From Motacilla alba alba (Eukaryota; Chordata; Aves; Passeriformes; Motacillidae): DNA of 64,000 nt. The notes under the pieces are model-generated. The model saw only the letters and a list, made by a program, of their open reading frames with translations. It had not been told where the DNA came from and did not search any database. The DNA lies in NCBI RefSeq assembly GCF_015832195.1, contig NC_052028.1:787501-851500 (forward strand), given 5' to 3'. The first letter of the stretch is position 1. Each line of letters opens with the position of its first letter. Shown one piece after another: positions 1 through 11,051 of the stretch. The position numbers and the translations under genes are program-made.

Positions 1-77
1 CACACAAACCATTGTGACAAAACCAGGTTCTGAAAACACACCCAGGAATGCCAGGACTTGGGGTGATGCCATACAAG

Positions 78-166
78 GGATGCAGGGCTGGGATACAGGA
101 ATGGGGGACAGGAATGGGATACAGGGCTGGGATGCAGGGCTGGGATGCAGGGCAGGATACATGCCA
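78..166. repeat. degenerate minisatellite, GGGATGCAGGGCT-like units
   Basis: About seven to eight imperfect units of roughly 10-13 bases alternate between GGGATGCAGGGCT, GGGATACAGGGCT and GGGATACAGGAAT. The unit is purine-rich on the plus strand and has drifted, so this is an old or slowly evolving tandem array rather than a perfect microsatellite. An open frame crosses it only because the unit lacks stops in one frame; there is no sign of coding function. Confidence 0.75.
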
Positions 167-1596
167 AGTCCTGCTGCCCACCAGACCACCATGGTTCAGG
201 GCAGGGTAAGGTAAGTGCATCTTCTCTGCTGGCTTCAGAAACCTGGAACAACTCAAGAAAAGAAAATCCCCTCCCACACACTGCTCTAAGGATGGGAGTG
301 AGCACAGCACCAGCAGCCCTGCCTTTACCAGGAGTCTCGGCCAAAGCCCCTGGTGCAGATAATCCAAGCAGACAGGTCGGTATTAGAGCCCAGCACGCTT
401 TTTGGAGGAGCCATTCTCCTCTACAGTGATTTTCCCTGCCACCCATCGGGCTGGACTTTGCTGTCAGTGTTGGATTTCAGCTCAGAGGTTTGCACTGCAG
501 CAGCTGGCTGGGTTCAGCTCCGTGTGATCAGCTCTGTGAACCTTTCAGGCTGAAACACAAAACTGGGTCATTTTGGTGCATTACCAGCAATGCTCTGGCA
601 TGACTCCTTGGTGTTCATTAATACCAGGCAAGTTTCTAGTGCCCCAGAGTGATTTATTTTGTCTAATGGATCAATGCAAAGCAAGAATCACAGTTTGTCT
701 CCTTTCTGTAACACACACAAAACCCAGATCACAAAACTCCACTGAAGGGGCTTTGTTACCTTTGTTGCTTCACTGGTGTCAAATGCAAATTGCACCAAAG
801 CCATGGAGTCCCAGGGGGTGGGAGGGCAAGGTTGAGCCACAGAGGTTTGCAAGTCCTTCTGGAACAGAGGGGCTGCCTTTGGATCAAATTCCCCTGCAGT
901 GAGTACATCTCCTCTGCCTCGGTGCTGCACCCCAGCCTGCAAGGAGCAGAGGCTCTCCTGCTGTGGGAGGAGGGACTGTGCCACAGCCAGAGAGTTTCCA
1001 ATTCCTCCGGTTCCCAGTCTTTCTTACACATCCCTTCATGTGATCAATTATCACCCGTTTGCACAGAGATCAGCAGGCCTGCCTTCCCCTCCACAGCCCA
1101 TGACTGGATGCAGTCACCTGCCAGCAGCAATTGGCAGTGCTGAGATGAGCAGTAAATATTCCCTGGCTCCCTTCCAGCACCCAAATATCAAATCATACTC
1201 TAGTAATCACACAGAAGTTAATTAGGTATCTCAATAGGCTGGGATTATTTATTCCCTAATTTCATAGCCTGACGGTTCTCACAGGACATTTGTTTGATGC
1301 TGCTTACTTCAATCTATGGGCTTTTGACAGCAAGCTGCTCTGCTGCTGCCAGGGGGAGCAGGGCAGAGCAAGGTGGGCATTTGGGGGGCTTTAGCCTCCA
1401 AAAACACCCCCTGGTCGGGAGCTGGGTCTCCAAAATCCCAGACTGGTCCCAATGCTCCTCATTCATGCAGCCAGGACATGGGATGTTTATGTCAATGAAA
1501 GGAAGCTGGAATAAAAATTTCTGAAAGAGAAACACAAACCTAGTGCCCTCCATCATATCTCTCTAATAAAACTATCTGGAAGGAAAATTCAAATTG
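167..1596. other. unique non-coding sequence, nothing recognised
   Basis: Mixed-composition sequence without a recognisable repeat. Short open frames overlap each other on both strands and have no splice-like borders that fit. I see no gene here. Confidence 0.5.
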
Positions 1597-1620
1597 ATTT
1601 TTTTTCTTTTTTTTTAATAG

Positions 1621-1866
1621 CAAGAAATCACATTGGAACCAATGCAGTGTCTGATTTCTTTCTCTGTCAGCGATACTAAGAAAAAGCACAGCGAGCCTTC
1701 ACTGACAAGTTTACAAAGCTCAGAAATGTCTTTTAAGGGTGTAATTTTGTTCAGCAAAACAGAGCTGCAAAATCCATACCTACAGAAAGCTAACACAGGA
1801 GAATTCCACTGGCTGGCCTGCACTCGGACACAGCCATTCAGGAAGGGAAAAGCACTGTAAAGAATT
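1621..1866 (+). other. weak exon candidate of unknown identity
   Basis: A long T-rich tract (about 1598-1616) ends in TAG at 1618-1620, a good splice-acceptor shape. Sequence after it is open in only one of the three forward frames for 79 codons, starting QEITLEPMQCLISF and ending FRKGKAL before a TAA at 1858-1860. A consensus-like donor GTAAGT begins at 1867, six bases after the stop. The layout fits an internal exon holding a stop, such as the end of a reading frame spliced in its 3' UTR, or a long non-coding RNA exon. The peptide matches no family I know, and no upstream ATG-bearing partner exon is visible. Acceptor-like tracts are frequent in this window, so chance is a serious alternative. 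Confidence 0.18.
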
Positions 1867-3840
1867 GTAAGTAAAAGAATTTACAGGGATTTGGAAAATC
1901 TGAATATATACAGAACCATATCTCCAGACAGGACCTTCATCTTCTCAGAAAGCAGAGTCACTTCTGTCCCCTATGCCTCTTCCCAAGAGCCCCTTCCCTA
2001 CCCCTGAGTGGCCACAGGGACTGGCGGATCTCAGGGAGAGGAGATGAGCTCTGTGTTCTCATGGACAAAAGCTCAGCAGAGTAAGGCATCAGTTATTGCA
2101 CATGTGATTTGTGTCTTGTGTATAACATACAGTGCTCCGTAAGCTGCACTGCACACAGGCTAAATTCCACATTCCCACATGGACAAACCCATCCCATGAC
2201 AAAGAATGACAATGACTGGCACTGGGAATCACACACACTTTATCAGATACAAGAAGAGCTTGAGCATCCAGGCATTGGGGGACTCCACAGCTCCCAAAGC
2301 CAGTCAGAGGATGCCTCTGCAGCTCTCAGCATCAATTAGGATGTGACTACTGACTCGTTTGGGCCATTAAAGGAGCACAGTGGGAGGAGGCCATGACCCC
2401 AGCCCTAATGGAGAGCTGTGGCCTGTCCTGCAGGGTGAGGCGTGGGGCTGGTGGCAGCCAAGGACGCACACCAGGATGAACAGTGTTTGCTTGGACAAGA
2501 GCTCTTTGTTGGCCAGTCCATTGAGGGGTTGGGTTTCAGGCCTGAAGAGGTGTCTGGTTACCCTCCCACTTGGAGATAAGGTACCTGAATGTCTTGTGCA
2601 AACACGGTGGGGCCACAGGGAGAACAACACTTTGTGGAAAAAGGCTCTTGGTTGCACACTGTCAAAGGGGAGAATGTTGTGAGGAAAAACCAAACAATTC
2701 CCCCTGACTTTTGTTAGCACTGATGGAAAGTGGCAAGGTATAAAAAGGAGCTTTACGGCTTGCCAGAGCATGACTGGGAGGGAACAGATGGCCAATTCAT
2801 CTCCACTGAGCTTGGCACTTCCAACAAAAGAAACAATATGTGTTTGGCTGCCCTAATTTCTCCCCCAGGTATCCCGGCAGGTGACTGGGATGTCTGATGA
2901 CAAGAATGACTTGACTTGTGCTCCCCAAGAGCACATGTTGCTTCTTGCTGTGGCCTTACCATTGTTTTACCTAATCTCCCACTCTTCTGCAGCACTTGGG
3001 GACGTGTCTCCAGATCCAGGGGACAACAGCAGGCCTGGATGGCACCACCCGAATCCAGCAGTCACAGGGACTCCTGTTCCATGTGGAGATTCACTCCAGT
3101 AGCCCTCTTTTCAGTCTGCAAACATCTATTTCCCAGTACTGGAGCTGAACACAGCACATCCCAGGGATGCTTTGCTGAATGCAACTGGCTGTAAAAATTC
3201 CAAGATTAGATCGGGGGATCAAAAACTGACTTGGCTACCCCAGCATGTTTCCACATTTAATGTTATTCCCCAGGCGCAACCTTGATTTCCAGCTTTATAT
3301 TTTCCTACACAAGGGATAAACTGCTCCACTTTCCCACAGAGAGAGTTTGGAGGCCACACCGGGGTGACTTTCACAGGGGAGGGACGGCAAGGGAAAGGGA
3401 GAGATCCTTCTCATCTGATGCAGCATGCACTGGGCTCATGTAACACAGCTGAAGGAGAGGGCCATGGCTGAGTCAAACACCAAATTGTATTTCTGGGTAA
3501 AATGCATCTTTCCCCAGCTCTCATGCTAAGCTGGACATTGGTGCACTCTGGCACATACCAAGATCCTTAAAATTTGCAAACAAAAACCAAGAAAGGAGCA
3601 TTGGGTCACCAATGCCTGTAATAGTCTCAGGCTGGGCAGTGTGGATCCATCTGCAGTTTTGATATTCTCCTGCCATTGCTTTTCTTTGCAACAAAAGCAG
3701 AGCAAATTAAGAACCAAGTCTAAAAGGCACTGGAGGCTGCTGCCCGACCAGGAACAGAGGAGGGGAGTACACATGAGCTCTGCAAGATTATCTTGAAAAC
3801 CCCACATTACAGCTCTCCAAGGAGTCCAACTCTAACTAAA
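1867..3840. other. unique non-coding sequence, nothing recognised
   Basis: No recognisable repeat or gene. The longest open frame (minus strand, 2367-2795, 142 codons) has unremarkable composition, no family match I can name, and is within chance expectation for six frames of 64 kb. Confidence 0.5.
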
Positions 3841-4330
3841 ACTTGTTGGGCCTCACAAATTATACTCTACCACATGTTAATGATGAGGCCAGAGCTTTAA
3901 GCTGGAGTAAAAATCAATGATGATTAAAAATTATTCACTAGAAAATGTCCAGAGAAACAGTATTGATAGATCAAATTCAAGTGACATTTTAAAGAAGCGG
4001 ATTTTTGTTTGTATTAGTGATGCATGAGGAGAAACTGTAACGGGTTAACATAGGATTTTATCCATAAGCTGTTACATTAGGAAATACAATGTTATATTCC
4101 CCACAGAGCAAAAAGTTGTTTTGTCTTATTAGTAAATATTGACTAAAAAACACTGATTAAATGAGTGTTCCCATGCTGCTGACTCAACCACATCCGTGTT
4201 TGTTCCCTTAAGAGAGCATTACACACGCTGAACATACATCCAGAGGAATCAATCATTAGACATATGGTTAGGATATTATCTTTTCCAAACCAAAAGTCCA
4301 GGCTTTCAGGGAGAAACGAAGAGCCAAGAC
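3841..4330. promoter_or_regulatory. AT-rich block with developmental TF-like motifs, candidate conserved enhancer
   Basis: Repeat-free, CpG-poor, AT-rich sequence without open frames of note. It holds a forkhead-type double core GTAAATATTGAC (4132-4143) and PBX/HOX-like runs around 3912-3930 (ATCAATGATGATTAA) and near 4246-4260 (AATCAATCATTAG). The texture resembles conserved non-coding elements flanking developmental genes. Conservation cannot be seen from one sequence, so regulatory function is inference. Confidence 0.25.
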
Positions 4331-6427
4331 AAGTTATTAGACTTGGTTATCTCTCAGAAGCACAGCAGAACAGGTCACACCCCAGCCTTTGCCACATTCA
4401 CATATTTTAAGGAATTTTTAAAGAGAATCATAGAATTCTTTTTATTTCTCATCCCATTATTCTATGCTGTGGCTATCTATAAGGAAATTAAATAGCCTTG
4501 CAATTAAAAATTTAACCCTGAATCCACATGCTGTTAGGCAAATAATCTCCAGCCTGGTTTTAAAGATCCCTGATGAAGGTGTGGAGCTTTAGAATAGGCT
4601 TCAATGTTTCCCTGCCTTCGATGTTTTCCACTTTCAAGGGAGTTGAAACCTACAACCTGTCTTACTCAAGTCTTGCAACAGTGAGTGGAACAAGGCCTAA
4701 ATATCTTTAAAATGCTTGGGTTGGACAGATTTTCAACACAGCTCAGCTCAAATTTCCCCTCTTCAGCAGGATCCACATGAAGTCAGAGCGCAGGGCCTGG
4801 GGCTTGCAGGCTCAGCTCTCCAAAGGCTGCCCAGCATTTTTGGGAATCTCACCCCGTTCTCATGTTCCCAGCTGAAAGATGAGCTGCTTGAAAAGTCCAG
4901 CTTTCCTTTTCTGTAAAAATAAGGCTCCCAACACACTGCTGATTCACACAGGCTCGGGAAAGCAGAAAGTGTCCAGAGCTCAGGCTTTCAAATGGCTCCT
5001 GAAAGAAGCAAACAAGGTCAGCCCATCTCCCTGCACTTCCCCACCCCAGCAATATTCCTCATTTCACTAGGCCACATTCTGCTCTCCCATCTTCACATGT
5101 TGGCTTCTAAAACCAGGTTGGTTTTAAAACTACTGAGAGAGAAAAGCTGCTACAGCTCTTCAAGTGACAGCATGGGAACAACCTGGGAGGTCATATTTAG
5201 CAACTTTACAGTAAATTATTTCCGATTATAGTGAAAACAGTGGTATCTACGAGTCCTCAGATCTACTCCTCATTTCAAATAGTGTGGACAACAACAGTTG
5301 GATGCACACAGACTGAATTTTTCTAGACTAAAATTTCTCTGTGCCTTCCTGTTAGTTCCCAGCAGGCTTTTGAAGGAGAAAACTTAAGTCCTGAAGATAG
5401 TTATTAACTAAGAGTTATATTATTAGTTTTGAAAAAAATTATGGCACTTATTTTTGAATCTTGTCATGTGTGATGGACCAAAACCAAATTTAAGAAGGGA
5501 GTGCAGGTGGATTTTGACAAAATGGGTGACCTGAAGGGTAAAATTCTATCAAATCTGGAAAATTACTTTTTGAAAAATGACCTTTAAAATACAAGAAGCA
5601 TTTTCTGATTAAACTTATTAACAACACTCCATTTAGAGTGCCTGAGTAATGCTCAGTGGTGTCTCAGCCACATATTCCCAGGATATCTTGCAGAGCTGTG
5701 TGGCTCTGGTGGCAGACCCTGTGTAGGTACCTGTGAAGAAGAAAGTTCCCATGGCCCTGTCCCAGTGTGACAGCAGAGCAGGTTGTGTCTCCAGGCTCCA
5801 GTGCCTGCCAGGACCAAGACTGAGCTGGAGCTGCCCCGTTGGGATGAGCTCCAGGTGCCGAAGGGTTTGGGAGAGCCTGGCTTGGCTCTCTGCTGTTCAA
5901 ACGTGCTCATTACTGGCCTGGGGCATCAGTAAAGGAACCCTGGGAACGTGAGGGAAGGGACAAGTGCAATCCTCTGTAAAAGATGTCCCAGCTGGGGATG
6001 ACATCATGGCCATTGATCAGCCTGGGAGCCCTGCAGTCCCCATCCAGCCTGTCATTTACACACAGCAGCAAAAGGGAACAAGGCCTGCCCTGAGCTGCCC
6101 TGGGAAGCACCTGCCAAGAATTTCTTCTTGTCCCAGGACATTGCCAACCCTGTCCAGAAGTTTTCTTAAAAGAAAAACCAATGAGCGACTTCTTTCCAAG
6201 GATACTGGAATACTCATGCCCTTGGGTTTGCTGTGTCAGGAGCAGCTCCTGAAGTAGTTAAGAGCTGCTAAACAACTTCTTCAGGTGGCAGACTGAGGCA
6301 CAGAATGGCTCAAGTGTGGCACTTGAAACTGTCACCAGCCTAGGAAACTGCTTTTATGTACATTTATATTTTAAACAAATACACTGAGTGATGGGGGTTT
6401 TTTTCTCCCATTTGTCCAACTTACAGG
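4331..6427. other. unique non-coding sequence, nothing recognised
   Basis: AT-rich to about 5.6 kb, then a more GC-rich stretch (5640-6250) whose overlapping open frames on both strands shadow each other. No transposable element, RNA gene or convincing exon was recognised. Confidence 0.5.
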
Positions 6428-6507
6428 TCCCAGGCTGAGCTAAAGCCTTCTTCAAACCTGTCCCAGCTCCCAGGCTGAGCTAAAGCCCCCTCCAAACCTG
6501 TCCCCTC
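6428..6507 (+). repeat. two-copy 40-bp tandem duplication
   Basis: Two head-to-tail copies of a 40-bp unit (6428-6467 and 6468-6507), each starting TCCCAGGCTGAGCTAAAGCC and ending AAACCTGTCCC plus a few bases. They differ at about five positions, near the middle and at the end of the unit. The exact 40-base period and the few differences suggest a fairly recent local duplication, by slippage or unequal exchange. Confidence 0.9.
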
Positions 6508-6784
6508 AGTGCAGCACATGCAGCCTCACACTGCATTCCAGTCAATCAGCAGAAAATCTCACACTCCCTCCTGGATGTTCTCCCTCCCTTCTGGATTAGC
6601 CCCAAGCTCCAAGCACTCCAGTAGGCACTGACAGACAGCAGGAGATGATGTAGAGGTGCAATCAGATAACACTAGGGAGAGTACAAATCTGTACAGCATA
6701 ATGAGTCTTCTATTGCATATATCAGAGCTTTGAAACTTTTTCTAGTTAAATATATAGCCTGAAAACGTTCAGCGTATATCATCT

Positions 6785-6816
6785 CATTGGAACAACAGGC
6801 TTCCATTGTTCCAATG
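6785..6816. repeat. perfect 11-bp inverted repeat with 10-base loop
   Basis: CATTGGAACAA (6785-6795) is followed after CAGGCTTCCA by its exact reverse complement TTGTTCCAATG (6806-6816). The arm holds ATTGG/CCAAT. It is too short for a typical microRNA precursor stem unless flanking pairing extends it, and flanking bases pair poorly. It could be a small cruciform or a paired CCAAT-type site. Confidence 0.85.
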
Positions 6817-7725
6817 GCATAAATCTCTCACGGGCTCCTAACAGCACATGATTTCCACAGCTCCAGGCTGATATAGTGTGGCACTAGGAGAGGAGGGTTT
6901 GTACATGGAAATTGACTTACACTGTAAGAACAAATTTTGCATTGTTCTGTATCTGCAAGTCACACGTCTCCATGCTGCCCAATGAACTCTTGCACAGACT
7001 GCTGCTGAGGGGAAATTGTTCAATAATCAGGTGTGTTTTGCTGGCGGTCTGCTGGAGTGATCTGCAGCTCGGGGCTGTGTGGCACCACAGCCCTGCTGGA
7101 TCAGCACAGCCCAGAAGTGGCAGCAGAGAACACAGAGGCCCCAACCCCTGGATCCAGGAGGCTTTGGGGATGCTCCAGCCCCACACAGCTCTGCCACTCC
7201 ATGGTGAACAAGACCTGTCCCCTGCACCCTGCAACCCCAAAAAGGATTCATTGGTGCTCTCTCTCAGCTCTGTGAGTGAGAGTAGGACACTTCCTCAGGG
7301 GAATCAAGAATCATTTACAACTCGTGGTCCTGTGTCAGGACAAGCAGCAAACACAGGTAGGCACTTAGTGGCTGCCAGGTGGAAGATATTTGCTTGGCAG
7401 GAAATGTCCACATTTCATCTTTGCTGGATGAAGCTCCACAGCTGGCTGGAGACAGCTGCTGCTCTGGGGCCAGGAAGAGCTTGGTATTAGGCCCTCAGAG
7501 GCAGTGGGCCGAGCTAGGCAACCTGCTGCTCTACCTTCTGCTCTCTTAGCAAAAAGGACCTGCTCCTCCATCACAACAGGCTGCCTGGAGCTGGTGGATG
7601 CTGGATATAAGTGTTTCTATCCTAAAACAAGACATGGTCATCCTCAACCTCCTTCATTGTCAGCTTAGTTTCCATTCTCATACCTGTCCCTGATCACTTT
7701 TCCCTGCAGCCGTCTTCCCAGTCCT
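6817..7725. other. unique non-coding sequence, nothing recognised
   Basis: A plus-strand open frame of 192 codons (6912-7490) overlaps minus-strand frames over the same GC-rich bases. It shows no domain, no low-complexity signature and no splice borders that fit, so I do not call it a gene. Confidence 0.45.
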
Positions 7726-7945
7726 TCTTTTTGGGAATACATTTTTCCCTGGGAGGGTGGGGAGGCCCTGGCACAGGGTGCCCAGAGCAGCTGGGGCTGC
7801 CCCTGGATCCCTGGCAGTGCCCAAGGCCAGGCTGGATGAGGCTTGGAGCAGCCTGGGACAGTGGGAGGTGTCCCTGCCATGGCAGGGGTGGCACTGGATG
7901 GGCTTTGAGGTTCCTTCAACCCAAACCATTCTGGGATTCTGTGAT
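7726..7945 (+). mobile_element. CR1 LINE 3' end fragment
   Basis: This is the GC-rich 3' tail of a bird CR1 retroposon in plus orientation. It begins near TTTTTGGGAATACA and contains the diagnostic blocks CCCTGGGAGGGTGG, GCCCTGGCACAGGGTGCCC, CTGCCCCTGGATCCCTGG and GGTGTCCCTGCCATGG. It ends in CCATTCTGGGATTCTGTGAT, the short-repeat terminus typical of CR1. Only about 220 bases survive, as expected for the 5' truncation of these elements. Open frames across it and past it are by-products of its GC-rich composition. Confidence 0.95.
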
Positions 7946-8899
7946 AACAATCACACCACGACCATCCATACCCCTCCAGATGAAGACCCATAGTTTTCTC
8001 AGGGCTCTTGTGGCAGCTCCCAAAAGCACAAGAGAGAGGTTGCAGCACCTGTTAAATGCTGGGAACATTTTACAAAGCCATCCCTGCATGAGAGGTGCTA
8101 CTCCAGGGGTGCCCCTGGCTCAGGTGCTGCCAGTGCCAATCCCTTTGCCTGGAGTGCTCCCAGGAGGGGCCTGGCACACGGAGGTGGCCAGAGGTCACTT
8201 CAAGGGCAGGATGCTCTCATATTCCCCTGAGGATGGAGCAGATGGAGTGCTATGGAGATGCTCTCTAGGGCTCTCCTGCAGCAAGCAATTGACAAATTCA
8301 GCCTCAGAGGCGTTCCCAAGGATGAGGTGAGTGCAGCCATAAAGGCTGGTTCATGAAAGGGAGATAAAATACACTGTACAAATATTCCCATTCTACCTGG
8401 AGATGGGATTGAAGCCTTTCTGCACTTACCCTGCAGCCTGTCTTTACCTCTGAGGACCACGGGCAGGGAGATGCCCAGAATGCACAGAGGGCAATTCCCA
8501 GGGATGGTAGGAAATGACTCACTTACTGCTGGAGGAATGCATGAAATACTGGCTGTGCTCTCACCTCCTACCACACAGGCAGAGAATTTCTATCAGCACA
8601 CAGAGGCTATAGGGTTACATTTTCTCATCAGAGCCCACACAAACACCACAGCTTGCAGGCACTGCACTGGCAGCCTTGCAGGGCGAGGAGCTTGGCCTGC
8701 AGCATGTGTTTTGCTGTCACTCAGCTGCACTGAAATTTGAAAACAAGAGGTCATGAACTATAGCCTTGCCAGGGTAGGAGCCAGAATACAACCATCATCT
8801 CCCTGGCCCACAAGCAGTCTGGCATAAGGAGCAAACTGCAAATAAATCTATTTCTGCATCAGGAATGGTGTGGCCAGCAGGAGCAGGGCAGTGATTCTT
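7946..8899. other. unique non-coding sequence between two CR1 copies
   Basis: No repeat or gene recognised. Open frames on both strands between 8.0 and 8.75 kb overlap one another and lack supporting signals. Confidence 0.5.
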
Positions 8900-9249
8900 C
8901 CCCTGTGCTCAGCACTGGTTAGGCAGCACCTCAAGTGCTGTGTCCAGTTCTGGGCCCCTCAATTTGGGAAGGACCTGGAGGAGTGGAGAGTTCCTTCCAG
9001 AGAAGGGTAACAAGGCTGTAGAGGGGTGTGGAACACCACAAGTCCTGTGAGGAGGGGGCTGAGGGAGCTGGGGTTGTTTATCGTGGAGAAGAGGAGGATC
9101 AGGGGAGACCTCATCACTCTCTACAACTCCCTGACAGGAGGGTGCAGCCAGGTGGGGCTGGGCTCTGCTCCCAGGGAACAGCGACAGGATGAGAGGACAC
9201 AGCCTTAAGCTGTGCCAGGGGTGGGTCAGGCTGGACATCAGGAAGAATT
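8900..9249 (+). mobile_element. CR1 LINE fragment with ORF2 C-terminal remnant
   Basis: A CR1 piece covering the end of ORF2 and lacking the usual 3' tail. It begins with the conserved stretch around CAGCACTGGTTAGGCAGCACC. A plus-frame remnant reads [19 protein letters not shown] then [17 protein letters not shown] (about 9059-9170), matching the known CR1 reverse transcriptase C-terminal pattern LRELGLFSLEKRRLRGDLI. It stops abruptly near GACATCAGGAAGAATT, before the 3' UTR, so it is truncated at both ends or was cut by a later deletion. Confidence 0.93.
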
Positions 9250-9840
9250 AGCATAAAGTTTTTACTTAAGATAATCAGTAAAGCCACGATACGAGTTTAT
9301 AATTCCCAATGAAGTAGTTTATCTCATCTGAATAGTGTTTTCTTAATGAACAACTTTTAGACCTTTCAGTAGATTTCAATTTCAGTGAATGCCTCAGTGA
9401 TATTAAAATCTGCATGTTTAAAATGCTTTGCAACAGATTTTGTGGGTTATGGGAATGCTCCCCAATGTACAGTTCTTTGATGTGTATGACAAGGATGGCA
9501 ATACAATTTTAGCACACAAAAGGACAGTGGGATTAAACTGACTCTATTTGAAAGTACATCAAGATCCTTACGAGAATGTACCAGAGATAAGAGGGGCTAA
9601 ATGTTAATATCCAGAAACTGTCATATGATAAGGTCAATATATTGTTAGCTAATGAAATACAGACTTAATGTATCTCCTGTTGGCTATGGAGCAGGCAGGA
9701 TGTCAGCCTATATTATTAGCTTAATGAGAATTTGAAAGCAAAGATATGAGAGAAGGTGGCCAGACCAACAAATGCTTTTTAATTACCGCAAAAGGGATAA
9801 TCTGTTAATTTAAATTCTCAGCTCCAGACACCACCATGAC
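9250..9840. promoter_or_regulatory. AT-rich motif-dense block, candidate conserved non-coding element
   Basis: About 590 bases of AT-rich, repeat-free sequence abutting the CR1 fragment. Visible motifs include homeodomain-like cores (AGCTAATGAAAT near 9648, TTTTTAATTACCG near 9776) and a RUNX-like ACCGCAAA (9784-9791). There is no open frame of note. The composition contrasts with the GC-rich neighbour and resembles deeply conserved enhancers, but conservation is not demonstrable here. Confidence 0.22.
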
Positions 9841-10941
9841 CAGTGCTGAGACATCTTCACAGACTTTGGCACCCCTCCTTTAGTGAGTAACAGCCACAAA
9901 CATTCAAAGGTTTAAAATAGCGACGTTTCTGATTTTATTAAACATAAAGTAGGCATCACATTGCACACGTTTTCCAGTCTCCTGGGTCCTGAGGCACTGA
10001 TTAGACTATTCCTTCAGGAAGCATCCAGGAAAGCCAGGAGAAGGCCTTAAATAAAGGTTTTGATACATGTTTCCAGCATAGAGCCTAACTCATGTGTCCT
10101 CATTTGAATGAGAAAAGGATCTCTGTAGAAATTCAGATCTCTAATGCTGAAAGGAAATAATGCTCTTAATCATGACTCATTGGAGAAAAATAAGTCTCAT
10201 TTGTTGCATTTAGGTTCTTGTTTACTTTCTATCCTGTTAATGGCTCCTTGCCACTGCTGTCCCCTCCACTTCCATATATTTGTTCTTCCCACACCTACCT
10301 GGGGTGCACAGTGATTCCCCACACTGTCACTCATTATTTCCTTCTGCTATGTCTTAAACATCTCCTGTGCACTCTCAGGCCTTCCCTTTGGCTTTGGTTC
10401 CCAGGTAAAATTGAAGGAAAGAAAAATTGCTAAATATTCCTGTCTTCACATTTCTTCCTTACTTCTCTTATTTCTCCTTATGTCTTGTTTGTAATATGCC
10501 TTGACTTCCCTGCTTTCGCTCTGTCCTGGGAACTGGCACATAGATATTTTCCTTCAGAATGCTGAAATCAAAGGTTTTTCCAGCAGTTTTCCCCCTGGAC
10601 CAATGTGGATATCAAAGAGCAGTGTTCGTATGCATGCTGCAAACCAAACCCCAAAGACCTCCAGCCTTTGCTGACACTCACAGATGATATTACTGCTGCA
10701 AGACTGACTGGCGTGCATGCACTCTGCAGCACCTTGATTGCCACAGAGTCTGTGTCCACCAGGCTGAAAGTGTCTCTGGAGATGTGTTTCCTTCTCCATT
10801 GCTTACTCAGAGGGTCACACGTTCCCACAAGGCAGCTCAGAGACTGAGGTATTTCAGGGAGACAGAAAGAATTCAGGTGTGAGTATTTGACCCAACAATT
10901 CCATGTCAACAAAACACTCACTGAATCAACAAATCCCTCAC
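9841..10941. other. unique non-coding sequence, nothing recognised
   Basis: T-rich and pyrimidine-rich tracts around 10230-10520; no repeat family recognised. The minus-strand open frame of 179 codons that crosses into the next entry has no recognised domain. Confidence 0.45.
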
Positions 10942-11051
10942 CTGGATTGATGTAGTCATTGTCCTTTGGATTAATTGACACCCAGAACAACATGGGCTGC
11001 CCACAGCCTGCCAAATCCTGATGGAGCAAACCTAAAACAATCTGGCTTTGG
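10942..11051 (-). other. weak exon candidate of unknown identity (minus strand)
   Basis: Read on the minus strand, a moderately pyrimidine-rich acceptor (TTCTTACAATTACAG, just above 11051) opens a 110-base segment. It ends in AATCCAG followed by GTGAGG, a textbook donor shape at 10941. The frame that stays open reads QSQIVLGLLHQDLAGCGQ then PMLFWVSINPKDNDYINP, with splice phases 2 and 1. It sits inside a 179-codon minus-strand open frame. I do not recognise the peptide. Nothing nearby looks like a partner exon, so this may be chance or a non-coding transcript exon. Confidence 0.18.

Noticed and set aside
4430..4446. AGAATCATAGAATTC, which resembles the CR1 terminal repeat
   Set aside because: The bases on either side do not continue into CR1 3' sequence, so the resemblance is probably chance.
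7731..8330. 199-codon plus-strand open frame
   Set aside because: It starts inside a CR1 3' tail and reads out into unique DNA, with no recognised domain.
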